DNA from: Cellulomonas sp. Root485
GTDB taxonomy: Bacteria; Actinomycetota; Actinomycetes; Actinomycetales; Cellulomonadaceae
Length of the DNA stretch: 64,000 nt
Assembly: GCF_001426705.1 (NCBI RefSeq)
Contig: NZ_LMFC01000001.1
Location: forward strand, 237,789 to 301,788
Direction of reading: 5' to 3'
This document shows positions 15,733 through 25,122 of this stretch, one piece after another; within the stretch, counting starts at the first letter, position 1; each line of letters begins with the position of its first letter. Made by a program: the position numbers and the translations under genes. The notes beneath the pieces were generated by a model. The model was not told the origin of the DNA and made no database searches. It saw nothing but the letters and a program-made list of their open reading frames with translations.

Positions 15733-16692
15733 GTGCCGCACAACCCCGCTGACCTGCACGTCTGGTCCCTCCCGCTCCGGACGCGGTTCCGTGGGCTGAC
15801 CGTCCGCGACGGGCTGCTGGTGCGCGGCGCGGCCGGCTGGGGAGAGTTCAGCCCGTTCTGGGACTACGACGCCGCCGAGTCCGTGGCGTGGTGGCGCGCC
15901 GCGCGGGAGGCCGCCGACGTGGGCTGGCCGGAGCCTGTGCGGACATGGATCCCCGTCAACGTCACCGTCCCCGCCGTCGACGCCGAGACCGCCCACCGGA
16001 TCGTGCGCGAGTCCGGCGGGTGCCGGACGGCCAAGGTCAAGGTGGCCGAGCCGGGCCAGTCCCTCGCCGACGAGATCGCCCGCCTGGAGGCGGTCCGTGA
16101 CGCGCTCGGTCCGGACGGGAGGATCCGGGTCGACGCGAACGCCGCCTGGGACGTCGAGGTGGCCGTCACCCGGCTGGTCGCGCTCGACCGGGCCGCCGGT
16201 GGGCTGGAGTACGCGGAGCAGCCGGTCCCCGGCGTCGCCGACCTCGCGGCGCTGCGCCGGCGCACGCACGTGCCGATCGCGGCCGACGAGTCGATCCGCC
16301 GGGCCGACGACCCCCTCGCGGTGGCGCGCGCGCACGCCGCGGACGTCGTCGTGCTCAAGGTCCAGCCCCTCGGCGGCGTGCGGGCGTGCCTGGAGCTGGC
16401 CGAGCGCATCGGGCTCCCGGTCGTGGTCTCCTCAGCGCTCGAGTCGTCCGTGGGGCTCGCGGCCGGGGTCGCGCTCGCGGCCGCGCTCCCGGAGCTGCCC
16501 TACGCGTGCGGTCTGGCCACCGCGCAGCTGTTCCACGACGACCTGGTCACGGACCCGTTCCGGCCGGTCGACGGCGCGCTCGACGTCCGCCGCCCGGATC
16601 CCGACCCGGACCTGCTCACCGCCGCGACCGCACCGGACGAGCTCACCGCCCGGTGGCTCACGCGGCTCGCCGCCGTCGAGGCTCGGGCATGA
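15733..16692 (+). CDS. menC: o-succinylbenzoate synthase MenC
   Basis: 319-residue enolase-superfamily enzyme. The catalytic lysine pair is in TAKVKVAE, metal ligands are in RVDANAAW, LEYAEQPVP and PIAADES, and the second catalytic lysine is in VVLKVQPLGG. It dehydrates SHCHC to o-succinylbenzoate. The GTG start is six bases after a TACGCT box with no Shine-Dalgarno, consistent with leaderless transcription. It overlaps menD by four bases. MenH, which makes the substrate from the MenD product, is not encoded in this window. Confidence 0.95.
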   Translation: MPHNPADLHVWSLPLRTRFRGLTVRDGLLVRGAAGWGEFSPFWDYDAAESVAWWRAAREAADVGWPEPVRTWIPVNVTVPAVDAETAHRIVRESGGCRTAKVKVAEPGQSLADEIARLEAVRDALGPDGRIRVDANAAWDVEVAVTRLVALDRAAGGLEYAEQPVPGVADLAALRRRTHVPIAADESIRRADDPLAVARAHAADVVVLKVQPLGGVRACLELAERIGLPVVVSSALESSVGLAAGVALAAALPELPYACGLATAQLFHDDLVTDPFRPVDGALDVRRPDPDPDLLTAATAPDELTARWLTRLAAVEARA

Positions 16693-18524
16693 TGGCGGGC
16701 GTGACGCCGCCGCCCCTCGATCCCGACCCGGCGACGACCGCAGCCCGGGTGCTCGTCCAGACCCTCGCCGCCCTGGGCGTCGAGGACGTGGTCCTCGCCC
16801 CCGGTTCCCGCAGCGCACCGCTCGCGTACGCGCTCGCGGACGCCGCCCGGCCCGACGACCAGCGTCCGGCCGGTGCCCCGCGCCTGCGTCTGCACGTGCG
16901 GGTGGACGAGCGGTCGGCCGGGTTCCTCGCCGTCGGCCTCACGCGCGCCTCCGCGCACGGACCCGGCGACCAGCCGCGCGCCCCGCGACCGGTCGCGGTG
17001 GTCACCACCTCGGGGACGGCCGTCGCCAACCTGCACCCCGCGGTGCTCGAGGCCCACCACAGCGGCCTTCCCCTCCTCCTGCTCACCGCGGACCGGCCGC
17101 ACGAGCTGCGCGGCACGGGCGCCAACCAGACCACCGACCAGGTCGGGATCTTCGCCGGCGCGGTCCGGCTCACGGTCGACGTCCCCGCCCCCGTCGGGCT
17201 TCCCGACGAGCCGCGCGGCGTGCGCCGGACCGTCTCGCGCGCCGTCGCCGCCGCGACGGGTGCCCGCACCGGCGACCCCGGCCCGGTCCACCTCGACCTG
17301 GCGTTCCGGGATCCGCTCGTGCCCAGCGGTGCGCCGTGGCCGGAGCCGTCCACCGCCGGCCTCACCCTGGTGCAGTCGCGGCACGTCGCCCCGGCGGCCA
17401 CCACCGGTGCCCTGCCGACCGTCGATGCCGCGGCTCCCGCGCGTCGTGGTGGAGTGGCGACCGTGCTGGTCGCCGGGGACGGTGCCGGCCCCGCCGCGCG
17501 CCGGCTGGCGGAGGTCAACGGGTGGCCGCTGCTGGCGGAGCCCTCGTCCGGCGCCCGGGGCGGCACGCACGCGATCGCGGCCTACCGCCTCCTGCTCGGG
17601 CACCCGCACCTCGGGGGAGCGGTCCGGCGGGTCGTCGTCCTCGGCCGCCCGACCCTGTCCCGGCCCGTCCAGCAGCTGCTCGCCCGGCAGGACGTCGAGG
17701 TCGTCGTGATCGCCCCGCGCGGCCGCGACTGGCCCGATGCCGCACGCAACGCGAGCGACGTCCTGCTCGAGCCGCCCGCACGCATGCGGCAGGGCCGGAT
17801 GCCCGCACCGGCCGGGTGGATCGACGCGTGGCGGACCGCCGACGCGGCTGCGGGCGCCGCGATCGACGACGTGCTCGACGGGCTCGATGCCGGCCGACGG
17901 TCGCGCAGCGGCACCCGGGTGACCGGCCCCGCGCTCGCGCGGGTGGTCGCCCAGGTGACCGGCGAGGGCGACGCGCTGGTGGTCGGATCCTCGAACCCGG
18001 TCCGTGACCTCGACCTGGTGGCCCGCTGGGACTCCCCGCCGGTGGTCCTGGCCAACCGCGGGCTCGCGGGCATCGACGGCACGGTCTCCACGGCCGTCGG
18101 CGTGGCGCTCGGGATGCCGGAGCGCCGCGTCCGCGCGCTGCTCGGGGACCTGACGTTCCTGCACGACGTCGGCGGCCTGCTGCGCGGTCCGCTCGAGGCC
18201 CAGGTGCATCTCCAGCTGGTGGTGGCCAACGACGACGGAGGCTCGATCTTCGCGACCCTCGAACCGGGGGAGCCCGAGCGGGCGGACGTGTTCGAGCGCA
18301 TCTTCGGCACGCCGCACGGCGCGGACCTCGCGGCCCTCTGCGCGGGCTACGGCGTCCGGCACACCCGCGTCAGCGACGTCGACGGTCTGCTGCCGGCGCT
18401 CGCGGCACCAGGACCGGGGCTGAGTGTGGTGGAGGTCCGCGTCGACCGCGTGGGGCGCCGTGCCCTCGGCGAGCGGCTCACGGCCGAGGTCGCGGTCGCG
18501 GTCGACGCCGTGCTGCCCGGCTGA
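16689..18524 (+). CDS. menD: SEPHCHC synthase MenD
   Basis: 611-residue thiamine-diphosphate enzyme. The N-terminal domain has VVLAPGSRSAPLAYAL and VRVDERSAGFLAVGL with the catalytic Glu region, TTSGTAVANLHPAVLEAHHS, and DRPHELRGTGANQTTDQ; the C-terminal ThDP-binding domain has GDLTFLHDVGGLL and NDDGGSIF. It condenses isochorismate with 2-oxoglutarate in the first committed step of menaquinone synthesis. The ATG overlaps the menC stop, so menC and menD are coupled. Confidence 0.97.
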   Translation: MMAGVTPPPLDPDPATTAARVLVQTLAALGVEDVVLAPGSRSAPLAYALADAARPDDQRPAGAPRLRLHVRVDERSAGFLAVGLTRASAHGPGDQPRAPRPVAVVTTSGTAVANLHPAVLEAHHSGLPLLLLTADRPHELRGTGANQTTDQVGIFAGAVRLTVDVPAPVGLPDEPRGVRRTVSRAVAAATGARTGDPGPVHLDLAFRDPLVPSGAPWPEPSTAGLTLVQSRHVAPAATTGALPTVDAAAPARRGGVATVLVAGDGAGPAARRLAEVNGWPLLAEPSSGARGGTHAIAAYRLLLGHPHLGGAVRRVVVLGRPTLSRPVQQLLARQDVEVVVIAPRGRDWPDAARNASDVLLEPPARMRQGRMPAPAGWIDAWRTADAAAGAAIDDVLDGLDAGRRSRSGTRVTGPALARVVAQVTGEGDALVVGSSNPVRDLDLVARWDSPPVVLANRGLAGIDGTVSTAVGVALGMPERRVRALLGDLTFLHDVGGLLRGPLEAQVHLQLVVANDDGGSIFATLEPGEPERADVFERIFGTPHGADLAALCAGYGVRHTRVSDVDGLLPALAAPGPGLSVVEVRVDRVGRRALGERLTAEVAVAVDAVLPG

Positions 18525-18620
18525 CGGTCCACTCGAAACTCGCAGGAGATTCCCAGGTTCTGCGAAGGCTCCCTCCAGCCCCGTTCGGTGTGATGTACCT
18601 CGACCAAGGAGGGCACCACG

Positions 18621-20315
18621 ATGACGACCACCCCGGAGAACGGCGCGAACAACGCTGCCGACCAGCACCCCCAGACCCACCCCACGCAGCCGCTTCCGCC
18701 CGTGCAGGCGACGCAGCCGCTGCCCGTCCACCACACGCAGCCGCTGCCGGCCGGTCCGGCGCAGGCGCACCCGACCAACCCGTTCACGCCGCCGCACCCC
18801 GCCGCCCCGGCGGACCAGCGCGCGGCGTACGAGGCGGCCCAGCGCGCCGCGGCGCACCAGGCGGCCCAGCAGGCCGCCCAGCAGCAGGCCGCGCAGCCGC
18901 AGCCGGTGCACGTCGACCAGTTCGAGGCCGTCCGCCGCGCCCAGTGGGAGGCCGCCCAGCGCGCCGCCCTGCACGACCCGGCGACGGTGCAGCAGCCCGC
19001 CCCCGTCTACGCGGGCCAGCCCGTCCCGGCCCCCGCGCCGCAGGGCAGCGTCCCGACGCAGCGCAAGCGCAGCATCTGGCTCCCCGTGACCGGGGCCGCA
19101 GCTGCGGCCGCGATCGTCGCGGCCGTCGCCACCGCGGGTCTCACCCACACGCTGTCCGACGGTGAGGGCTCGATCGACCGCCCCGCATCGCTCGCCACGA
19201 TCGGCCAGACGAGCAACGACACCGTGCCCGTCTCGGGCTCCACGTCCGACGACCCCGACTGGGAGGTCGTCGCGAAGGCGGTCCAGCAGTCGGTCGTCGC
19301 CATCCAGGTCAGTGACGGCAACGGCGGGGGAGCGCAGGGCTCCGGCGTCATCATCGACGACGAGGGCCACATCGTCACCAACAACCACGTCGTCGCCGGC
19401 GCGGACGGTGACGTGCAGGTCACGCTGACCGACGGCCGCCTGTTCGACGCGACGATCGTCGGCACCGACCCGACCACCGACCTCGCGGTCATCAAGCTGA
19501 AGGACGCCCCGGACGACCTCAAGGCGTCGGCGCTGGGCGACTCGTCGAAGGTCACGGTCGGTGAGCCGGTCATGGCCGTCGGCAACCCGCTGGGCCTGGC
19601 CAACACGGTCACCACCGGCATCGTCTCCGCCGTCGACCGTCCCGTGTCCACCGTGGGCGAGAACGGCGGCGAGGGCACGGTCACGAACGCGATCCAGATC
19701 GACGCTGCGGTCAACCCCGGCAACTCCGGTGGTCCGCTGTTCGACGCCAAGGGCCAGGTCATCGGGATCAACTCCTCGATCGCCACCCTGTCCAGCGAGT
19801 CCGGCTCGATCGGTCTCGGCTTCGCCATCCCGGTCGACCTGGTGAAGAACATCGCCGCGCAGCTGGTCGAGGACGGCACCGCGGAGCACGCGTTCCTCGG
19901 CGTCGGCCTGTCGGACGGCACGGCCACCGCGGACGGCGTCACCCGTCGCGCCGCGGTCGTGGAGTCGGTCAGCGAGGGCTCGCCCGCCGCGAAGGCCGAG
20001 CTGCAGGAGAAGGACGCCATCGTGGCGATCGACGGGAAGGCCGTCGGCGGCGCGGAGTCCCTCACCGCGTACGTGCGGGCGCTGGCATCCGGCGCGGACA
20101 GCACCCTCACCGTGGTGCGCGACGGCAAGACCATCGACGTCGACGTGACGCTCGCGGTCCGGCCGGAGAACGTCCAGCAGGAGCAGCCGCAGCAGGCACC
20201 CGACGAGCAGGGCCAGCAGGCTCCTGACGAGCAGGGCGGCTCGGGCATCCCGGACGGGATGACCCCCGAGCAGCTCTGGGAGTGGTTCCAGCAGCAGCAG
20301 GGTGGCCAGGGCTGA
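18621..20315 (+). CDS. HtrA-like membrane-anchored serine protease with PDZ domain
   Basis: 564 residues. A cytoplasmic Gln/Pro/Ala-rich region (1-150, with three TQPLP repeats and long QAAQQ runs) precedes one membrane helix at about 155-175. The trypsin-like domain carries the triad His256 (TNNHVV), Asp287 (TTDLAV) and Ser369 (NPGNSGGP). A PDZ domain follows at about 425-520, and the tail has two QQAPDEQG repeats and ends in a Gln-rich helix. This is the DegP/PepD architecture used in envelope protein quality control. AAGGAGG gives the ATG start. It stands alone and converges on menF across a strong hairpin. Confidence 0.95.
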   Translation: MTTTPENGANNAADQHPQTHPTQPLPPVQATQPLPVHHTQPLPAGPAQAHPTNPFTPPHPAAPADQRAAYEAAQRAAAHQAAQQAAQQQAAQPQPVHVDQFEAVRRAQWEAAQRAALHDPATVQQPAPVYAGQPVPAPAPQGSVPTQRKRSIWLPVTGAAAAAAIVAAVATAGLTHTLSDGEGSIDRPASLATIGQTSNDTVPVSGSTSDDPDWEVVAKAVQQSVVAIQVSDGNGGGAQGSGVIIDDEGHIVTNNHVVAGADGDVQVTLTDGRLFDATIVGTDPTTDLAVIKLKDAPDDLKASALGDSSKVTVGEPVMAVGNPLGLANTVTTGIVSAVDRPVSTVGENGGEGTVTNAIQIDAAVNPGNSGGPLFDAKGQVIGINSSIATLSSESGSIGLGFAIPVDLVKNIAAQLVEDGTAEHAFLGVGLSDGTATADGVTRRAAVVESVSEGSPAAKAELQEKDAIVAIDGKAVGGAESLTAYVRALASGADSTLTVVRDGKTIDVDVTLAVRPENVQQEQPQQAPDEQGQQAPDEQGGSGIPDGMTPEQLWEWFQQQQGGQG

Positions 20316-20459
20316 GCCCGGTCATCACCCCCTGACCGCCGGCGGTCGCGGCCGTCGTCCCCCCTCCACGGACCCGGCCGTCGGCATGCACCACCGCGGT
20401 CCGACCCCGGACCGCACTCCTCCCCGGCCGCGCCCCCGAGCGGCCCGGGGCATATCCTC

Positions 20460-20493
20460 GGCCGGGACGTCAGCTGGTGCTGACGTCCCGGCC
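20460..20493. terminator. menF: bidirectional terminator overlapping the menF stop codon
   Basis: A perfect 15-bp stem (GGCCGGGACGTCAGC with its complement) closes a TGGT tetraloop between htrA and menF. The last codons and the stop of menF form part of the stem. Confidence 0.85.
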
Positions 20494-21813
20494 GAGCGCG
20501 TACCGCATGGGGACCAGCTTGGCCTCGGACTCCGCCAGCTCGGCCGGCGGGTCGGACGCGGCGACGACGCCGCAGCCGGCGAACAGCCGGACCCGCCGCG
20601 GGTCGTCGGGATCGATCGCCGCGGACCGCAGGGCGATGCCCCACTCGCCGTCACCGTCGGCCCCGAACCAGCCGACCGGACCCGCGTACCGTGCCCGGTC
20701 CATGCCCTCGATGCGTCGGATGAGCTCGCGGGCCGCCACCGTCGGGGTGCCGCAGACGGCGGCCGTCGGGTGCAGAGCGGCGGCGAGCGCGAGGGACGAC
20801 GGGTGCGCCGCGTCGCCACCGGGCGCGCTGAGCACCCCGGTGACGTCCGAGGCGAGGTGCAGGACGTTCGGCAGGTGCAGCACGAACGGCACGTCGGGCA
20901 CGTTGGTCGAGGAGCAGAACGGCTCCAGCGCGTGCGCCACGGACGTCACGGCGTACTCGTGCTCCTCGAGGTCCTTCGACGAGTGCGCGAGGATCGCCGC
21001 GCGCGCCAGGTCCGCCGCGTCGTCGCCGGTGCGTCGGATGGTGCCCGCCAGCACGCGCGAGGTGACCAGGCCCTTCTCGGACCGGACCAGCAGCTCGGGC
21101 GTCGCGCCCACGAGGCCGTCGACGCTGAACGTCCAGCACGACGGGTACTCCACGGCGAGCCGCTCCAGGGCCCACCGCACGTCGACGGGGTGCTCGGCGC
21201 GGGCGTGCACGTCACGCGCGAGCACGACCTTGTCCACGTCACCGGCCTTGATGGCGGCGATGCCGCGCGCGACGACGTCCTGCCAGCCCTGCGCGCTGAC
21301 GGCGCCGTCGGTGTAGACGACCGCACCGGGGTCGACGGGCGGGACGCGGGGTCCGACGACGTCCGCGAGCTGCGGTGCGGCGCGCAGCCGGGCACCGGCG
21401 GTGATCGTCGTCATCCACGTGCGCCCTCCGCGGCGGCCCACGACGACCTTCGGGACGACGATCACGCCGCCCGCGGCGGACCGGTCGTCGAACGCGAACG
21501 ACCCGAACGCCACCGGGCCGGTGCCGGGCACCTGGACCTCGTCGCGGACGATCGCGCGGGCGAGGACGTCCTGCCAGGCCCGCTCGGCGTCCACGAACCG
21601 GTCGGCGCCGGCGACCTCGATGCGGAGCGTCTCGCCCCACGCCACCAGCCCGTCTCCGCGCCGGACCCAGGCCAGCGGACGCTCGGACGGCAGGAGGTCG
21701 AGGAGGTCGTGCGGATCCGCCGCTCCGGTGTCGCCCAGGTCGTCGAGGGCGACCGTCCGGACGAGGAGCGGCTGGGGGACGACGTCCGCGGGGACGGAGG
21801 GCTGCGTGCTCAT
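20470..21813 (-). CDS. menF: isochorismate synthase (MenF/EntC family)
   Basis: 447-residue chorismate-utilising enzyme. Conserved C-terminal catalytic segments are visible: [63 protein letters not shown], and [23 protein letters not shown] ending in LFAGCGVV. It converts chorismate to isochorismate, the MenD substrate. No siderophore genes are nearby, so a role in menaquinone synthesis is favoured over siderophore synthesis. TACGCT lies seven bases before the ATG, suggesting a leaderless or nearly leaderless mRNA. Confidence 0.92.
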   Translation of the reverse strand: MSTQPSVPADVVPQPLLVRTVALDDLGDTGAADPHDLLDLLPSERPLAWVRRGDGLVAWGETLRIEVAGADRFVDAERAWQDVLARAIVRDEVQVPGTGPVAFGSFAFDDRSAAGGVIVVPKVVVGRRGGRTWMTTITAGARLRAAPQLADVVGPRVPPVDPGAVVYTDGAVSAQGWQDVVARGIAAIKAGDVDKVVLARDVHARAEHPVDVRWALERLAVEYPSCWTFSVDGLVGATPELLVRSEKGLVTSRVLAGTIRRTGDDAADLARAAILAHSSKDLEEHEYAVTSVAHALEPFCSSTNVPDVPFVLHLPNVLHLASDVTGVLSAPGGDAAHPSSLALAAALHPTAAVCGTPTVAARELIRRIEGMDRARYAGPVGWFGADGDGEWGIALRSAAIDPDDPRRVRLFAGCGVVAASDPPAELAESEAKLVPMRYALGRDVSTS

Positions 21814-21820
21814 CGCTTCC

Positions 21821-21826
21821 AGCGTA
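21821..21826 (-). promoter_or_regulatory. predicted -10 box of menF
   Basis: TACGCT on the minus strand, seven bases before the menF ATG at 21813. It lies in the 72-bp gap divergent from menG. Confidence 0.4.
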
Positions 21827-21885
21827 GGCCTCGCCACGGCGTCCGCCCTGTCGAAGAGCCGCTGTGGACCTGCGACGATGGACAC

Positions 21886-22584
21886 ATGTCCCGCGCCTCC
21901 CTCGACAAGGACCCCCAGGACGTCGCCGCCATGTTCGACGCCGTGGCCCACCGCTACGACCGGACCAACGACGTCATCTCGCTCGGTCAGGACCGGGCGT
22001 GGCGCAAGGCGACGCTCAGGGCGCTCGACGCCCAGCCCGGCGAGACGGTCCTCGACCTCGCGGCCGGCACGGGGACGTCGTCCGAGCCCATGGCGGACGC
22101 CGGCGTGCGCGTGGTCGCGTGCGACCTGTCCGTCGGGATGCTGGACGTCGGCAAGCGCCGCCGCCCGGACCTCGCCTTCGTGGCGGGTGACGCCCTGCAC
22201 CTGCCGTTCGCCGACGCGTCGTTCGACGCGGTCACGATGTCGTTCGGGCTGCGCAACGTCAACGACGTGGACGCCGCCCTCGACGAGCTGCTGCGGGTCA
22301 CCAGGCCCGGCGGGCGGCTGGTGGTCTGCGAGTTCTCGCGGCCCACGTTCAAGCCGTTCCGGGCCGTCTACCAGAACTACCTCATGCGGGCGCTCCCGCC
22401 CGTCGCGCGTGCGGTGTCCAAGGAGCCGGACGCCTACGTGTACCTGGCGGAGTCGATCCGCGAGTGGCCCGACCAGCGCGCGCTGGGCCTGCTGATCAAG
22501 CACGCAGGCTGGGAGCACGTGGCCTACCGCAACCTGTCCGGCGGCATCGTCGCCCTGCACCGGGGGACGCGCCCGTCCCTCTAG
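21886..22584 (+). CDS. menG: demethylmenaquinone methyltransferase MenG/UbiE
   Basis: 232-residue class I SAM methyltransferase. Motif I is [12 protein letters not shown], and the UbiE family signatures [18 protein letters not shown] near residue 25 and [24 protein letters not shown] near residue 120 are intact. It methylates demethylmenaquinone to menaquinone in the last essential step. ATG 21886 follows a possible GACGAT -10 six bases upstream. It is divergent from menF. Confidence 0.95.
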   Translation: MSRASLDKDPQDVAAMFDAVAHRYDRTNDVISLGQDRAWRKATLRALDAQPGETVLDLAAGTGTSSEPMADAGVRVVACDLSVGMLDVGKRRRPDLAFVAGDALHLPFADASFDAVTMSFGLRNVNDVDAALDELLRVTRPGGRLVVCEFSRPTFKPFRAVYQNYLMRALPPVARAVSKEPDAYVYLAESIREWPDQRALGLLIKHAGWEHVAYRNLSGGIVALHRGTRPSL

Positions 22585-22788
22585 GGCCTGCCTGACCTGC
22601 GCGGAAGCTCGTGCGTCGGAATTGCACTCGTTCGCCTCACGGACTCCGAACTGTGCTGGGTGGTAGTGCCCACGTGACTGGGTGACAGCGGGCGAAGACG
22701 TCCCACGACGGCTCATGGACGCCCGACCAACTCCCGAGGGACCCCCTAGCCGGTGGTGTAGCCGGTGACGGCTACGGGAGGCACGGAC
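22585..22788. promoter_or_regulatory. leader region of the exported-protein cluster with repeat and hairpin
   Basis: This 204-bp gap has no credible gene. Near its end, TAGCCGGTG occurs twice (22747-22755 and 22759-22767), and GTAGCCG-GTGA-CGGCTAC forms a perfect 7-bp GNRA-loop hairpin (22758-22775) directly against the GGGAGG ribosome site. CGGCTA can pair with either repeat, so two alternative hairpins are possible. No riboswitch family was recognised. Confidence 0.4.
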
Positions 22789-23391
22789 ATGCGCAAGACG
22801 ACGAAGGGCGCCATCGCTGTTGGCGCAGGAGTGGCGCTGCTGCTGGGCGGCGCGGGCACGATGGCGGCGTGGCGCGTCAGCGCCGGCGTGGGCCAGGGCA
22901 CGAGCGTCACGTCCGGCAAGCTCGACGTGGTCGCCAAGACCGGCGCGACCGGTCTCCCGGTCTGGTCCTGGACCAACGCCTCCCCGACGACGTTCGACGT
23001 CGTGAACTCGCGCATCGTCCCGGGCGACTCGGTGACCCGCACGCAGGTGTTCACGGTGACCGCCCGCGGCGACCACCTGACGTTCACCGGCGCGCTCGAC
23101 CTCGCGCCGACCGTCACCGGCGACCCGACCCTCGTCGCGAAGCTGACCAGCGGCACGACGACCACGCTGTCCCAGTCGGGCACCTGGCCCACCGGAGTGT
23201 CGGTGAACGGCGCCGGAACGCTGATCACCGTGACCTCCGGGACCGCCGGCGGCGCCGCCGACCTCACCTTCGACGTCAAGGTGACCTCGGTCGTGAACTG
23301 GGTCTCCGTCGGTGTCGGCACGGACGCGGCGAACACGATGAACCAGACCGTGAACCTCGCGGCCGCCAACCTCGTGCTGACGCAGTCCTGA
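22789..23391 (+). CDS. alternate signal-mediated exported protein (TasA/RER_14450-like)
   Basis: 200 residues. The N-terminus (MRKTTKGAIAVGAGVALLLG) leads into GGAGTMAAWR at about 20-29, the hallmark of signal peptides cut by SipW-type peptidases (small residues, Thr, Ala, then an aromatic). The mature part is a Thr/Val/Gly-rich beta protein with IVPGDSVTRTQVFTVTARG, the PGD signature also seen in TasA-like surface proteins. It is likely a secreted or fibre-forming surface protein. GGGAGG precedes the ATG. It is the first gene of a five-gene cluster that includes its predicted peptidase. Confidence 0.75.
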   Translation: MRKTTKGAIAVGAGVALLLGGAGTMAAWRVSAGVGQGTSVTSGKLDVVAKTGATGLPVWSWTNASPTTFDVVNSRIVPGDSVTRTQVFTVTARGDHLTFTGALDLAPTVTGDPTLVAKLTSGTTTTLSQSGTWPTGVSVNGAGTLITVTSGTAGGAADLTFDVKVTSVVNWVSVGVGTDAANTMNQTVNLAAANLVLTQS

Positions 23392-23401
23392 CCCGTCCAC
23401 C

Positions 23402-23860
23402 GTGCGTGCCCGTCTGATCGCCGTCGTGGCCGTGGGGCTCCTCTTCGTGGGGAGCTCCGCGGCCTACGGCGCGTGGTCACGGGGCGCGGTGGTCGCCGCG
23501 GGGAGCCCCGTGCTGAGCGGCTCGTTCGACCTCAGCGCGCCGTGGACACAGCCCCTGAGCCTCACCGGGATGTACCCGGCCCAGAAGAGGACGGGCGTCG
23601 TGCAGCTCTCCCGCACGGGGAACGGCCGGTGGGTGTACACGGTCGGCGCCCCCACGGTCGTGGGTGGTACGGCGAAGGTGTTCCTGGGGACGGGCTGCAC
23701 CGGGACCGCGCTGGTGCTGCCGTTCTCCCAGACGACCGTGCAGGCGGGTGCGGCGACGGTGGACCTCTGCGTCGAGGTCACGGCCAGCGCCACGCTCGCG
23801 CCCGGCCAGACGGTCAGCCTCACGCTCCCGGTCACGGCCGAGAACCGATCGACCAACTGA
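23402..23860 (+). CDS. predicted SipW-dependent exported protein, second type
   Basis: 152 residues starting at GTG. The signal region is MRARLIAVVAVGLLFVGSSAAYGAWS, again with small residues followed by AYGAW, resembling alternate signal peptides rather than AXA signals. The mature part is Thr/Val-rich with two cysteines (GCTGTAL and VDLCVEV) about 30 residues apart that could form a disulfide. No named family is recognised. It lies 10 bp after the first exported protein gene and 42 bp before the third; all read the same way. Confidence 0.65.
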   Translation: MRARLIAVVAVGLLFVGSSAAYGAWSRGAVVAAGSPVLSGSFDLSAPWTQPLSLTGMYPAQKRTGVVQLSRTGNGRWVYTVGAPTVVGGTAKVFLGTGCTGTALVLPFSQTTVQAGAATVDLCVEVTASATLAPGQTVSLTLPVTAENRSTN

Positions 23861-23902
23861 CGTAGGCCTTCGGGCCGAGGACGAGGAGAAGGGAGCGGTC
23901 GG

Positions 23903-24412
23903 ATGCCGGGGACCCGCGTCACGCGTACGCGTTCGGTCGTCGTCGTGCTGACCGCGCTCTCGCTCCTGCTCGTCGGCTCCGGCGCCGCGTGGGCCTCCTG
24001 GGTGGCGTCCAGGACGGTCACTGCCACCGGTGCCGCCGCTGCCGCTCCGGTGCCCGTCCTGCGAGCACCGGTGTGCTCGCCAGGCATCAACGGGCAGAAC
24101 GACCCCGTCGTCCTGTCGTGGGACCCCATCGTGATCCCCGGTGCGACCCAGGTGCGGTACCGCGTGAAGTTCACGCCCTCCACGGGCGCGTCCGTCACCT
24201 TCCCGACCGCGGCCCCCGGCACCACCACCGCCACCACCATCTCGGTGGCCGCCACGCAGATCCCGACGGCGGCGGACCGGACGAAGGTGCAGTCGATCAC
24301 CCTGGAGGCGTGGGTCGACTTTCCCGGCACCACCTGGACGGCTGCACCGTCCAACATGGTGACCGCTCAGGGGCAGACCACGTTCCTCGGCTTCATCGAC
24401 ATGAACTGCTGA
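23903..24412 (+). CDS. predicted SipW-dependent exported protein, third type
   Basis: 169 residues. The N-terminus has basic residues, a hydrophobic core and GSGAAWASWVASRTVTATG, the third version of the alternate-signal motif in this cluster. The mature part has one Cys near residue 53 (APVCSPGINGQ) and ends in DMNC, suggesting a disulfide linking the two ends, and it resembles a fibronectin-III-like fold (WDPIVIPGATQVRYRVKFTP), though this is a guess. GAGAAGGGAG supplies the ribosome site. Its stop overlaps the signal peptidase ATG by one base (TGATG). Confidence 0.65.
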   Translation: MPGTRVTRTRSVVVVLTALSLLLVGSGAAWASWVASRTVTATGAAAAAPVPVLRAPVCSPGINGQNDPVVLSWDPIVIPGATQVRYRVKFTPSTGASVTFPTAAPGTTTATTISVAATQIPTAADRTKVQSITLEAWVDFPGTTWTAAPSNMVTAQGQTTFLGFIDMNC

Positions 24413-25122
24413 TGGACACCACCACGCCGGCGGAGCCGAGCACGCCGCGACTGCTCGACCACGTCTGGTCGGCGCTCTCGTCGTTCGCGCTCGTCGCCCT
24501 GGTGCTCGTCGCGCTCGCGATGATCGTGGTGCCGCTGGCCATCGGAGCGACGCCGTTCACCGTGCTCACCGGCAGCATGGAGCCGTCGCTGCCGCCCGGC
24601 TCGCTCGTCGTCACGCGGCCCGTCGACCCGGATGCCATCGACATCGGCGACGTCGTGACCTACCAGCTGCGCTCCAACGAGCCCGAGGTGGTGACGCACC
24701 GCGTCGTCGGCGTCGGGTTCGGGAGCGAGGGCGAGCGGCTGTTCGTCACGCGCGGCGACGCCAACGACGTCGACGACGAGCCGGTGCGAGCGGTGCAGGT
24801 GCGCGGCGTGGTCGCCTACTCCGTGCCGTACCTCGGCCACCTGAACACGTGGGTCGGCATGAACCGGCCGGGCTGGCTGCTCAAGGCGGTCGCCGCTGCG
24901 CTCATCCTGTACGGCCTGCTGCTCGTGGCCGGCGGGGTGCGCGACCGGCTCCGCCGCGGTGGCGGCGAGGTCGACCCCGAGCCGGAGCCGACCGACGACG
25001 TGGTCGTCGCGCCGACCGGCGTAACCCCTGCCGACCGCACCTCGCACACGGCGGCCGTCGCGGTGGTGCTCCTGGTGGCGACCGTCCTGGCGCTCTCTCT
25101 CGTGAGCAGGCGGTCGCGGTGA
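24412..25122 (+). CDS. sipW: signal peptidase I, SipW/ER type
   Basis: 236 residues. One membrane helix at about 24-43 precedes the catalytic Ser55 in TGSMEPSLPPGS. The general base is His96 (VVTHRVVG), not the Lys of ordinary bacterial enzymes, which marks the SipW/archaeal-ER branch; Asp residues follow in RGDANDVDDEPV (115-123). Further membrane helices are at about 158-172 and 210-227. In Bacillus, SipW cuts TasA-type substrates. It is translationally coupled to the third exported protein and to the anchor protein gene after it. Confidence 0.92.
   Translation: MDTTTPAEPSTPRLLDHVWSALSSFALVALVLVALAMIVVPLAIGATPFTVLTGSMEPSLPPGSLVVTRPVDPDAIDIGDVVTYQLRSNEPEVVTHRVVGVGFGSEGERLFVTRGDANDVDDEPVRAVQVRGVVAYSVPYLGHLNTWVGMNRPGWLLKAVAAALILYGLLLVAGGVRDRLRRGGGEVDPEPEPTDDVVVAPTGVTPADRTSHTAAVAVVLLVATVLALSLVSRRSR

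Noticed and set aside
18525..18620. Sigma-E type promoter before the HtrA protease
   Set aside because: No GGAAC with CGTT at proper spacing was found, although such proteases are often sigma-E targets.
22585..22788. Cyclic di-GMP or cyclic di-AMP riboswitch before the export cluster
   Set aside because: The diagnostic conserved segments are missing; only a GNRA hairpin near the ribosome site remains.
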